Of a stretch of 14,189 nucleotides of DNA, positions 1 through 6,158 are shown piece by piece (the stretch's first letter is position 1; every line of letters begins with the position of its first letter). The notes beneath the pieces were generated by a model. That model was not told where the DNA came from and made no database searches. It was given only the letters and a program-made list of their open reading frames with translations. Location of the stretch: contig JAJCYJ010000809.1 of NCBI GenBank assembly GCA_029262975.1, forward strand, positions 1 through 14,189, read 5' to 3'. Both the position numbers and the translations under genes were made by a program. Origin of the DNA: Saprospiraceae bacterium (lineage in GTDB: Bacteria; Bacteroidota; Bacteroidia; Chitinophagales; Saprospiraceae).

Positions 1-74
1 CCTATAGCTCAGCTGGTTAGAGCACCTGACTCATAATCAGGGGGTCTGGGGTTCAAGTCCCTGTGGGCCCACCA
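1..74 (+). tRNA. tRNA with CAU anticodon (Ile2 more likely than Met), 5' end cut by 3 bases
   Basis: All four arms can be drawn. The D stem is GCTC/GAGC (7-10/20-23). The anticodon stem is CCTGA/TCAGG (25-29/37-41) around loop CTCATAA, with anticodon CAT at 32-34. The T arm has loop TTCAAGT (52-58) and a stem with two G-U pairs. The 3' acceptor strand TGGGCCC (64-70) is followed by A71 and an encoded CCA (72-74). The 5' acceptor strand would be GGGCCTA, so three bases lie before the window. A CAU anticodon fits elongator Met or the lysidine-modified Ile2 that reads AUA. The pairs at tRNA positions C4-G69 and C5-G68 match the reported TilS (lysidine synthase) recognition pairs in E. coli, which favours Ile2. 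The tRNA body is certain; the isoacceptor is an inference. Confidence 0.93.
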
Positions 75-80
75 CATATC

Positions 81-115
81 GGGGGAGATACTGTCAAGGT
101 ACTCCCCCTTTTTTT
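81..115 (+). terminator. Rho-independent terminator of the tRNA gene
   Basis: GGGGGAG (81-87) pairs with CTCCCCC (102-108). After a one-base bulge (A88), TAC (89-91) pairs with GTA (99-101). The 10-bp, GC-rich stem is followed directly by seven T residues (109-115). It lies 6 nt past the tRNA CCA end and just before the GIY-YIG start, so tRNA transcription probably stops here. Confidence 0.85.
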
Positions 116-124
116 ATACAGATT

Positions 125-415
125 ATGGCCCATTGTTACATCATTCATAGTAAGAGCTTGGACAAGTATTATGTTGGTGCTACCAGCGACAATATTATGA
201 TCAGGCTCGAAAAGCACCGCAATGGTAAATATTCCACTAGCTATACGGCCCAAGCTGATGATTGGCAATTATTTATTCACTTCGAAGTTGATTCATACGC
301 ACACACTATTCGCATCGAAAAAAAGATCAAGAGCATAAAAAGCCGCAAATACATAGAAAACTTAAAAAGGTACGATGAGTTAAAAGAAAAGCTGATCAAA
401 AAGACAAGTACCTGA
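125..415 (+). CDS. Small GIY-YIG family nuclease inside a tRNA duplication
   Basis: This 96-aa protein is a single GIY-YIG nuclease domain of normal length for the small stand-alone family found in Bacteroidota. The first motif is degenerate: CYII (4-7) with Tyr5 in place of the usual GIY, then KYYVG (14-18). Arg27 (in IRLEKH) and the metal-binding Glu65 (in RIEKKIKS) are present, as is the conserved Trp47. The fold cuts DNA using one metal ion, so the protein may be catalytically competent. There is no extra DNA-binding domain beyond a Lys-rich C-terminal helix (66-93). The start is ATG125, 9 nt after the terminator T-tract, with no Shine-Dalgarno sequence. The last two codons and the TGA stop (413-415) lie inside a duplicated tRNA 3' segment, which suggests the gene arrived with, or caused, that duplication. 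Function as a homing-type or selfish nuclease is inferred. Confidence 0.9.
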   Translation: MAHCYIIHSKSLDKYYVGATSDNIMIRLEKHRNGKYSTSYTAQADDWQLFIHFEVDSYAHTIRIEKKIKSIKSRKYIENLKRYDELKEKLIKKTST

Positions 416-418
416 CTC

Positions 419-436
419 TCCCGATAACTATCGGGA
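419..436. repeat. Palindrome in the anticodon-loop position of the tRNA remnant
   Basis: TCCCGATA-AC-TATCGGGA is a perfect 8-bp inverted repeat with a 2-nt centre. It replaces five anticodon-loop bases of the tRNA copy. From general knowledge, TCCCGATA/TATCGGGA palindromes are dispersed in many Bacteroidota genomes; copy number in this genome cannot be seen from the window. Confidence 0.85.
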
Positions 437-450
437 CAGGGGGTCTGGGG

Positions 451-476
451 CCTGCCTGCGTTCCTCGGTAGGCAGG
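451..476. repeat. GC-rich hairpin repeat inserted in the T arm of the tRNA remnant
   Basis: CCTGCCT (451-457) pairs with AGGCAGG (470-476), extended inward by a G-U and a C-G pair. Its edges fall exactly between the T-stem GGGG and the T-loop TTCAAGT of the tRNA copy, so it looks like a clean insertion. It resembles the short REP-like palindromes of Bacteroidota. Confidence 0.8.
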
Positions 477-497
477 TTCAAGTCCCTGTGGGCCCAC

Positions 498-527
498 AAA
501 GGAGTTGCTTTTTGCAACTCCTTTTTT
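498..527 (+). terminator. Rho-independent terminator after the tRNA remnant
   Basis: GGAGTTGC (501-508) and GCAACTCC (514-521) form a perfect 8-bp stem with a five-T loop, followed by six T residues (522-527); A498-A500 can extend the pairing. It begins one base after the tRNA homology ends. It is most simply the original terminator of the ancestral tRNA gene, and would now end transcription of the nuclease gene. Confidence 0.88.
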
Positions 528-667
528 GTCTACACTACCGTAATATTTCTGATTAAAATTCAAATTGACTTAGAGTATTTCCGGAAAATATTTAATCACC
601 AATTCAACCAATCTTTTTAATTTTAAAAATACTAATCATCATTTCTTAATGCATCAATCAAAAATTT

Positions 668-1396
668 ATGTCTATTTCAACTACGATTCTTTGTCGTGTT
701 CAAGCGCGCGACGGTATGTTTTTAGGGCCCGATAGTTTCGGAGGCGCCGTAATTACAATAAAGGACGTTGTCACACAAAAAGTGCTGGCAACCGGATTTA
801 CCGATACAGGAAATTCTGGTTCTCGTTTGACTAGTTATGCAAGCAATGTATCTCCTGCTCCGATCGTAACTCCCGGCACACCAAATTCGATGATTTATTG
901 GGTAGCTGCGGCAACAGATACAGTAAAATTTGAAGCTACAATCAAACTAACAGATGCGACCCTTTTAGATATTACCGCGCGTATTCCTTTACCAAAAGAA
1001 CAAGGAGATCAATTTGTTCAAGCCACCGAATGGGTCATTCCGGGAAAGGATCTAACCGTAGGGGCGGGTTTTGTTCTCGAGGCACCTGGGTTATGGGTAC
1101 AACCCGAAATAGTTTCAAATAAGACTATGGTAAGAGTCAGAGCGAAAGTCACTATGATGTGTGGATGCGAAATTAATAATGGGGCTCCCTGGATTCCCGA
1201 AGATTTTGAAGTAACAGTTCTTATCAATTCAGAGGAAGGCTCTTTTGAAAAAACTTCACCTATGTCCTTCGAAGATAATAGTCAATTTTTTATCGACGTG
1301 ACCTTACCAAAAAAAGGAAACTATACTGCTGAAATACAGGCCTTCCAAATAAGCACGGCGAATACAGGTGTAGCCAGAACGAGTTTCAGCGTATAA
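668..1396 (+). CDS. Conserved-type protein of unknown function, beta-rich, with MMCGC motif
   Basis: This 242-aa protein has no signal peptide or membrane segment, so it is probably cytoplasmic. The first ~110 residues read as alternating beta strands with a pattern seen in carboxypeptidase-regulatory or Ig-like domains (FGGAVITIKDVVTQKVLATG, 24-43, then FTDTGNSG). The C-terminal part (150-242) is a second beta-rich segment with the short motif MMCGC (163-167); Cys165 and Cys167 could bind metal or form a redox pair. I have a general memory of similar hypothetical proteins sharing the MMCGC and NTGV features, but no assigned role. ATG668 follows a very A/T-rich leader without a Shine-Dalgarno sequence. 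It is alone between the tRNA element and the beta-barrel gene, with no terminator visible after it. Confidence 0.8.
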   Translation: MSISTTILCRVQARDGMFLGPDSFGGAVITIKDVVTQKVLATGFTDTGNSGSRLTSYASNVSPAPIVTPGTPNSMIYWVAAATDTVKFEATIKLTDATLLDITARIPLPKEQGDQFVQATEWVIPGKDLTVGAGFVLEAPGLWVQPEIVSNKTMVRVRAKVTMMCGCEINNGAPWIPEDFEVTVLINSEEGSFEKTSPMSFEDNSQFFIDVTLPKKGNYTAEIQAFQISTANTGVARTSFSV

Positions 1397-1527
1397 AACT
1401 TCAGCATACTAGCCCCAAAACAAACTCAACTTTGAATCAAATTCAACTACAAAAATCATTTCCAATAATTAATAATGTAGCAGCAATATTTCCGTTAACA
1501 CTAAATATTATCACACAATCAAAAATT

Positions 1528-2124
1528 ATGATGAACAAATACCTGCTTATTTTAGCTATTACTATCTTCTCAACTAATCTCTTTGGGCAAGACGAATCCT
1601 GGCCAATGAAGGGTGACAGTGAGATTGGAATTATTGTTGGATTTAATGCATCACAGTATTATGGCTCTGACATATCATCGGATGAGGTTGACTACAGCTC
1701 TGGAGTCATATTCGGGGCTTCTTATGATCACTACTTTTCTGATAAATGGAGTCTTAAGGTTGCTGCTTATTATGACCAGAAAGGAGCCAAGGATCCTTTT
1801 GCAGGGGATTTGAATGTCAATTACTTAACCATACCTATTAATCCCAATTGGCATTTTGGAAAAAGGAAAAGGTGGTTTTTGAATTTCGGACCTTATGCTG
1901 GATTTTTACTTTCTGCCAATGCATTTGGAATAGATGTAAAGGATTCAGTAAAGTCGACAGACTTTGGATTTAACACAGGCATTGGTATTAAAATACCAAT
2001 TGGCAATAAACTCAACTTTTTCATCGAATCAACGGGGCAAAGTGGATTTACCAGCGTTGACGCTGAGGACAATACTAGTGTTAAGAATTCGAGAGGTTCG
2101 TTAGCCATAGGAGTCTTTTTCTAG
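1528..2124 (+). CDS. PorT-like outer-membrane beta-barrel protein
   Basis: The 198-aa product has an N-terminal signal peptide (hydrophobic core LLILAITIFS, ending near NLFGQ, 18-21). The rest is a chain of amphipathic strands typical of the small Bacteroidota outer-membrane barrel family (PorT / OMP_b-brl_2 type). Family-like stretches are YLTIPI (99-104), NFGPYAGFLLSA (119-130) and DFGFNTGIGIKIPIG (145-159). It ends in Phe-Phe, the usual last-strand signature for outer-membrane insertion. Known members of the fold are structural or T9SS accessory proteins, but the specific role here is unknown. The reading frame stays open upstream to a TTG at 1432. I chose ATG1528 (or the adjacent ATG1531) because it puts the signal peptide at the N terminus. 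Confidence 0.88.
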   Translation: MMNKYLLILAITIFSTNLFGQDESWPMKGDSEIGIIVGFNASQYYGSDISSDEVDYSSGVIFGASYDHYFSDKWSLKVAAYYDQKGAKDPFAGDLNVNYLTIPINPNWHFGKRKRWFLNFGPYAGFLLSANAFGIDVKDSVKSTDFGFNTGIGIKIPIGNKLNFFIESTGQSGFTSVDAEDNTSVKNSRGSLAIGVFF

Positions 2125-2170
2125 GATGATTTGAGGAATAGGTCGTGTGGTATCCCTGGCCATTCTAATA

Positions 2171-2266
2171 CATTTCAATTACCTCTCTTTTCACCAGGGG
2201 TGCCACTTCGTTCTGCCCCTGGCTATGATTTATCGTCCTTACAGGACTGTTTATTCTGAATATATT
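2171..2266. repeat. Direct repeat, copy A
   Basis: It aligns without gaps to 2555-2650: 74 of 96 positions are identical by manual count. It contains a hairpin CCAGGGG (2194-2200) / CCCCTGG (2216-2222). A GTCCT/AGGAC hairpin follows. Twelve of the 22 differences fall in the loop and 3' arm of the first hairpin. Confidence 0.85.
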
Positions 2267-2554
2267 TAAAAGCCCCAGAGGGGCGACACATTTTAGCCAG
2301 TGTTGTCAAACCCTGGTTTCATAAGGTAGAAATATAAGCTCTGTAGGAGCGACAGACTAACACAATTTATTTACCCTTTATTGACACTTTCGAAGAAATC
2401 GAGTAAAGGTCATCATCCGGATTGAGTGCAGTTCAGAATTTCGATTTTCGAGTTGTCACCATTTTTGCAAGAGTTACCGCTCCTTCGCTATCTCCTACGT
2501 CATACTTCGGCGATCGAAGATAGCTTCGGCGGGCAAAGAAAAATGCCGCCAACT

Positions 2555-2650
2555 CATTTCAATTACCTCCCTCTTCACCAGGGGTAGAGCTATGCGGCAC
2601 ACCTGGCTACGATATATCGTCTTTACAGGACTTTTCATAAGGAATATATT
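2555..2650. repeat. Direct repeat, copy B
   Basis: This is the second copy of the 96-bp repeat, same orientation, ending 32 bp before the next start codon. Its hairpin CCAGGGGT...ACACCTGG pairs with one mismatch, and its loop sequence differs completely from copy A. Confidence 0.85.
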
Positions 2651-2682
2651 GAGAATTCAAAAGAACTTATCATCCGTTCATC

Positions 2683-3060
2683 ATGTTACATAATCTAACT
2701 ATGGCGGCAGAAATAATTCAGAAGAATCTCGATAAAAACCAAAGCCTACAACGCTATAACAAGAAAAAGAAGACCCATCTTTTAGCTTCAATTACATTGG
2801 ACTTATTAGGAATGGCCACGTACTTGGTCCCGCTTTTAGGGGAAACGGCAGACTTTGTCTTTGCCCCCATTTATGGCATCGCCATCTTTGTTATGTATCG
2901 CAGAAAAATATTCAGTGCAACGTTGGGTGGGATTATTGGATTTATTGAGGAGATCTTTACGGGTACAGACTTTATACCTACAGCTACACTGATGTGGGTT
3001 TATACTTACGTATTTAAAAAGAATAGCAGCTATAAAGAATTTATCAAAAAGCAAACCTGA
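2683..3060 (+). CDS. Small integral membrane protein of unknown function
   Basis: This 125-aa protein has a basic, helical N-terminal 30 residues (QKNLDKNQ, then KKKK at 27-30). Hydrophobic segments follow at about 33-52, 57-72, 77-90 and 97-111, giving three or four membrane spans. The spans carry charged or polar positions (GETADFV 53-59, GFIEEIF 86-92, GTDFIP 94-99), as in a conserved small membrane family rather than a random hydrophobic frame. I recall similar hypothetical proteins in flavobacteria but no function. The inner membrane is the likely location. ATG2683 and the in-frame ATG2701 (MAAEIIQ...) are both possible; neither has a Shine-Dalgarno sequence, and the shorter form looks equally natural. 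The gene stands alone. Confidence 0.8.
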   Translation: MLHNLTMAAEIIQKNLDKNQSLQRYNKKKKTHLLASITLDLLGMATYLVPLLGETADFVFAPIYGIAIFVMYRRKIFSATLGGIIGFIEEIFTGTDFIPTATLMWVYTYVFKKNSSYKEFIKKQT

Positions 3061-3131
3061 TAGATATTTTATCTGATTAAAATGAGTGTATTCAGTTCTG
3101 ATCATTTTTGACATACCCAATAATGTCGCCA

Positions 3132-3145
3132 ACAGGAATAGTTTC
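3132..3145. repeat. 14-nt direct repeat ACAGGAATAGTTTC, copy 1
   Basis: It is identical to 3960-3973, in the same orientation and with similar flanks (CG upstream, nGGA downstream). The two copies lie in the intergenic regions before and after the stalk-like protein gene. Origin and role are unknown. Confidence 0.6.
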
Positions 3146-3151
3146 AGGAAA

Positions 3152-3169
3152 ATGGATTTGCAAATCCAT
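3152..3169. repeat. Perfect 18-bp palindrome
   Basis: ATGGATTTG immediately followed by CAAATCCAT is a perfect two-fold symmetric site with no spacer, about 90 bp downstream of the membrane-protein stop and 92 bp upstream of the next start. It has no T-tract and no loop, so it fits a dimeric regulator binding site or a small repeat better than a terminator. Confidence 0.6.
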
Positions 3170-3261
3170 CAGAAATATGACAAACACAGCCTACATTGTA
3201 AATACACTTAAAGCAATACCTTCCTTTTTTATTGCTGAGGCCATATTTTAAATATTTAAAC

Positions 3262-3759
3262 ATGAAAGAAAATCTGAATTATCTACTGATCATTGGCTTA
3301 AGTGTAATGCTTACCTCTCTTGCTAGAAATTATACAAATGACAAAGATCTTATTATTGAAGACGGTTCAGTCGGTATAGGGACCACTATGCCTTTCACAC
3401 AATTTCATATTCAAAGACCGCTCGGCCACCCTAATGGCTCTACTATACAATTACAATATGGACCAGTGGCCAGTCAATATTCTCAAAATGCCAGCGGGGG
3501 TGCCTTTAACCTAAGAAATGCTGACAATTCTATCCAGGCAATATTCAGAAGTTATGGAGACACTTTCTTTAATAAAGAAATAGGCAACGTGGGCATAGGT
3601 GTTGAATTTCCAAGTTCAAAACTTGAAGTGTCCGGGGGAGATCTTCATCTTAGCGATAATGATAGCGGCATCGTTTTAACTTCGGCTACAGGAGACTGTT
3701 ATAAACTAACTGTTACCACCTCCGGCACCCTTTCTGTGGCACCGATTACTTGCCCATAA
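3262..3759 (+). CDS. Exported short stalk-like protein with VGIGT motifs
   Basis: The 165-aa product has a signal peptide (MKENLNYLLIIGLSVMLTSLA, 1-21). Two motif blocks follow: GSVGIGTTMPFTQFHIQ (35-51) and GNVGIGVEFPSSKLEVSGGD (108-127). This VGIG...P...L-V pattern is common in Bacteroidota surface proteins and resembles repeats in tail-fibre or beta-helical stalk proteins. The end contains GDCYKLTVTTSGTLS (144-158) and closes in a Cys-Pro, with Cys145 and Cys164 as a possible disulfide pair. It is much shorter than typical multi-repeat members and has neither a T9SS sorting domain nor an intramolecular chaperone. The frame is open up to TTG3232, but ATG3262 places the signal peptide correctly. 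It is probably exported; the role is unknown. Confidence 0.78.
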   Translation: MKENLNYLLIIGLSVMLTSLARNYTNDKDLIIEDGSVGIGTTMPFTQFHIQRPLGHPNGSTIQLQYGPVASQYSQNASGGAFNLRNADNSIQAIFRSYGDTFFNKEIGNVGIGVEFPSSKLEVSGGDLHLSDNDSGIVLTSATGDCYKLTVTTSGTLSVAPITCP

Positions 3760-4199
3760 TCTTATTTCGGAATAGTCTGGCAAAACAAGAAATTCCGACT
3801 TTAGTACCTGATTTCCACTACTGATTTCTCTGTATTTTATATGATATGGGTGTGTGAATTGACCGATTTACAACTTTTTTATTTTATATGATCTAATTTT
3901 CTAATTGTAAATGATAATTGCTTTTATAGAATCATTGGAGCAATTCAAAAAGGAGGGCGACAGGAATAGTTTCTGGACTTTCAACAACACGTTAAAATAC
4001 TTGGCTGTAAATAGGGAACACCGACGGTCTTGTACTTGCGAATCAATGACTTTCATTTGAAGCAAAGACTGTTATTGAGCGAAAACTCTTATTGAGAGAG
4101 CTAAGTAATATGTTTCGATTTGTTTTCAATTTTTAAACCAGTGTATTATTAAAGAATAACAAGCTGAAATTTTTTTCATTCACACATATTGCAATAACC
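3760..4199. other. 440-bp AT-rich spacer, no gene
   Basis: No frame looks coding. It contains an inverted repeat TCGGAAT (3767-3773) / ATTCCGA (3792-3798), just after the upstream stop and too loosely spaced to call a terminator. There is a 13-bp direct repeat TATTTTATATGAT (3833-3845 and 3880-3892), and the second ACAGGAATAGTTTC copy (3960-3973). The long leader before the peptidase gene presumably holds its promoter, but I cannot fix -33/-7 elements. Confidence 0.7.
3960..3973. repeat. 14-nt direct repeat ACAGGAATAGTTTC, copy 2
   Basis: Identical to 3132-3145 and located about 230 bp upstream of the metallopeptidase start. Confidence 0.6.
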
Positions 4200-6149
4200 A
4201 TGAATAGATGTGGCATAGATAATATACTCCCGGCAGACAGGAATCATCCGGCTTATCGACTTTTAAAAGGATATACAATTGATCCTTCATTTTCCAGCAG
4301 GCTAGATAGTTTTCTTATCAACCAAACTGTATACAAGGTTGAATGGGAAAGAAACCTTGCACCTGGCCCTAGAGGAGAATATCTGGATATAGTAGATGTT
4401 GATCCTATGAGCAATTGTGTTTACCAACCAATATCACTTAATGAGGAAGAAATACTCTCAAGAAATGGTCTTACTCCGAGTGAATCAAATCCACAGTTTC
4501 ACCAACAGTTTGTTTACACCATCTCTATGCTTACTGTTCAAAACTTTGAAAGAGCCCTCGGCCGTAAGGTAATCTGGAGAGAGCACTTTGATCAAAGACG
4601 AAAGGACAATGATGAACGGTATGTCCAACGACTGAGAATTCATCCACACGCATTCGAAGATGCCAATGCTTATTATACACCGGATAAAAAGGCAATTCTT
4701 TATGGTTATTTTAAAGCAGTAGACGAACAACAGGGGACCGTATTACCCGGAGGAACAATCTTCACATGTCTTTCTCCTGATATAATAGCTCACGAGACAA
4801 CTCATGCCATACTTGATAGCATTCATCCTACATTTATTGAACCTACCAATCCGGATGTCGGTGCCTTTCACGAAGCTTTCGCAGATATTGTAGCCTTGTT
4901 GCAGCGGTTTTCGATCCGAGAACTGGTGAAACATCAACTACGCTCGTCAAGAGGGAGCCTCGATGGGGCTAATATTTTTGGAAAATTAGCAACACAATTT
5001 GGTCAGGCCTTGGGTTATGGGCACAATTCTTTAAGAACCGCTATTGGATATCTCGATGAAAATAAGGTATGGCAACAAAAAGATCCAAACAGAACAGATA
5101 TAGAGACGATCAATTCACCACACGAAAGAGGTTCTATCCTGGTTGCTGCGATTTTCAGGGCTTTCGTCCACTTATATAAGAAACGAACCGAAGACTTGTT
5201 TGTAATCGCTGGGGTAAATCCTGATGCTAATCCATTTATTTCCACAGAATTAATTGAAAGACTCACAGACGAAGCGGTAGAACTTGCGGATCACTTGTTG
5301 GATGTCTGTATCCAGGCGCTGGACTTTCTCCCTCCGGTTGACATTACATTTGGTAATTATTTGAGAGCCTTGATTACTGCCGATACCGAAATGGCGCCGA
5401 TTGACAAACTGGGATTCAGAGTTGCACTGATTGAAGCTTTCAGCAGTTGGGGCATTTATCCACAAGGCGTAAGTAATTTATCTGAAGAGTCATTGGTCTG
5501 GGATCGTGCCAAAGATCTTTTAGACAAGACAGAATTGTGCATGATTGACACAGTAATTGAAAAATTAGATCAACAAGTCTATCAGCTGGGAGGAATACAG
5601 GACCGCGAGGAAATATTTAAAGCATATAAAAATGCACGGCTAAGAATTTATGAACTCCTGGTAAGAGATGAAGGTAAGATGAACGGTACCAGCATTTATG
5701 ATAATAAAGAGATTTGGAACAAATTTCTTAATAAACTTGGCATCCGTGGGACGGTCAAGGAACTAAATTATGATGGTGAAAAAATAACCTGGTTAAAGGA
5801 CTCTCCAAACCCTCAGATTCATAGCATAAGAACCGTAAACAGAACAAGTCGGGAAGGGATGCGAAAGCAACAACTGATCATTACAATTATCCAAACCCTC
5901 CGGATAAGAGATGAAGAAAACCCCTTGAACGGATTAAAATTTCGAGGGGGCTGCACCCTGATTATCGACCTTTCTGACAATAAAAACTCGGAGTATGTGA
6001 TCTACAAAAACATCAATAGCAATGACCGACTCAAAAGGCAACTTGACTACCAACTCGGTGTCGATGGAAAGAATGAATTGCTGTTAAACTCACCCTATAA
6101 TATTGAATCATTTGATCTCCTGGATTTCCGCTTACTCCACGACCACTAA
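4200..6149 (+). CDS. Cytoplasmic HEXXH (gluzincin, M4-like) metallopeptidase with extra C-terminal domain
   Basis: The 649-aa product has no signal peptide, unlike secreted thermolysins. The zinc motif HETTH (198-202) is followed 23 residues later by Glu225 in GAFHEAFAD (221-229), the ExxxD pattern of the third zinc ligand in M4-type gluzincins. His308 in SPHERGSILVAA (306-317) is a candidate for the transition-state His (His231 in thermolysin). All catalytic elements seem intact, so an active protease is expected; the substrate is unknown. Residues ~450-649 form a separate domain containing IHSIRTVNR and FRGGCTLIIDL, motifs I associate with a widespread but uncharacterised gluzincin group. 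The MBL-fold gene starts 9 nt downstream, so the two are almost certainly cotranscribed and probably work together. ATG4200 is the first in-frame start, without a Shine-Dalgarno sequence. Confidence 0.87.
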   Translation: MNRCGIDNILPADRNHPAYRLLKGYTIDPSFSSRLDSFLINQTVYKVEWERNLAPGPRGEYLDIVDVDPMSNCVYQPISLNEEEILSRNGLTPSESNPQFHQQFVYTISMLTVQNFERALGRKVIWREHFDQRRKDNDERYVQRLRIHPHAFEDANAYYTPDKKAILYGYFKAVDEQQGTVLPGGTIFTCLSPDIIAHETTHAILDSIHPTFIEPTNPDVGAFHEAFADIVALLQRFSIRELVKHQLRSSRGSLDGANIFGKLATQFGQALGYGHNSLRTAIGYLDENKVWQQKDPNRTDIETINSPHERGSILVAAIFRAFVHLYKKRTEDLFVIAGVNPDANPFISTELIERLTDEAVELADHLLDVCIQALDFLPPVDITFGNYLRALITADTEMAPIDKLGFRVALIEAFSSWGIYPQGVSNLSEESLVWDRAKDLLDKTELCMIDTVIEKLDQQVYQLGGIQDREEIFKAYKNARLRIYELLVRDEGKMNGTSIYDNKEIWNKFLNKLGIRGTVKELNYDGEKITWLKDSPNPQIHSIRTVNRTSREGMRKQQLIITIIQTLRIRDEENPLNGLKFRGGCTLIIDLSDNKNSEYVIYKNINSNDRLKRQLDYQLGVDGKNELLLNSPYNIESFDLLDFRLLHDH

Positions 6150-6158
6150 AATTTAATC

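Larger units (their letters stand above)
407..497 (+). pseudogene. Duplicated tRNA 3' half, interrupted by two palindromes
   Basis: Segments 407-418, 437-450 and 477-497 match bases 21-32, 38-51 and 52-72 of the upstream tRNA, with 46 of 47 positions identical (only T409 differs from C23). The D arm and 5' acceptor strand are absent, so this copy cannot make a tRNA. The five anticodon-loop bases ATAAT are replaced by an 18-bp palindrome. A 26-bp hairpin sequence is inserted between the T stem and T loop with no loss of bases. The near-perfect identity means the duplication is recent or kept similar by recombination. It sits between the GIY-YIG gene and a second terminator, as the old 3' end of a tRNA gene would after insertion of a small element. 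Confidence 0.9.
2125..2682. other. 558-bp spacer rich in dispersed palindromic repeats, no gene
   Basis: I see no coding frame. The spacer holds two copies of a ~96-bp direct repeat (2171-2266 and 2555-2650). Between them are GC-rich mini-hairpins: AGCCCCAGAGGGGCG near 2271-2285 and GCTC-TGTAG-GAGC at 2338-2350. There is also an inverted repeat GCTATCT (2487-2493) / AGATAGC (2518-2524). The style matches the REP-like intergenic elements of Bacteroidota. No promoter for the downstream membrane-protein gene is convincing. Confidence 0.75.

Noticed and set aside
407..497. A second functional or intron-containing tRNA
   Set aside because: The D arm and 5' acceptor strand are missing and the anticodon loop is replaced, so no cloverleaf can form.
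1432..1527. TTG-initiated N-terminal extension of the beta-barrel protein
   Set aside because: It would bury the clear signal peptide 32 residues inside; ATG1528 fits export.
3232..3261. TTG-initiated start for the stalk-like protein
   Set aside because: ATG3262 directly precedes a standard signal peptide, and the extension adds nothing recognisable.
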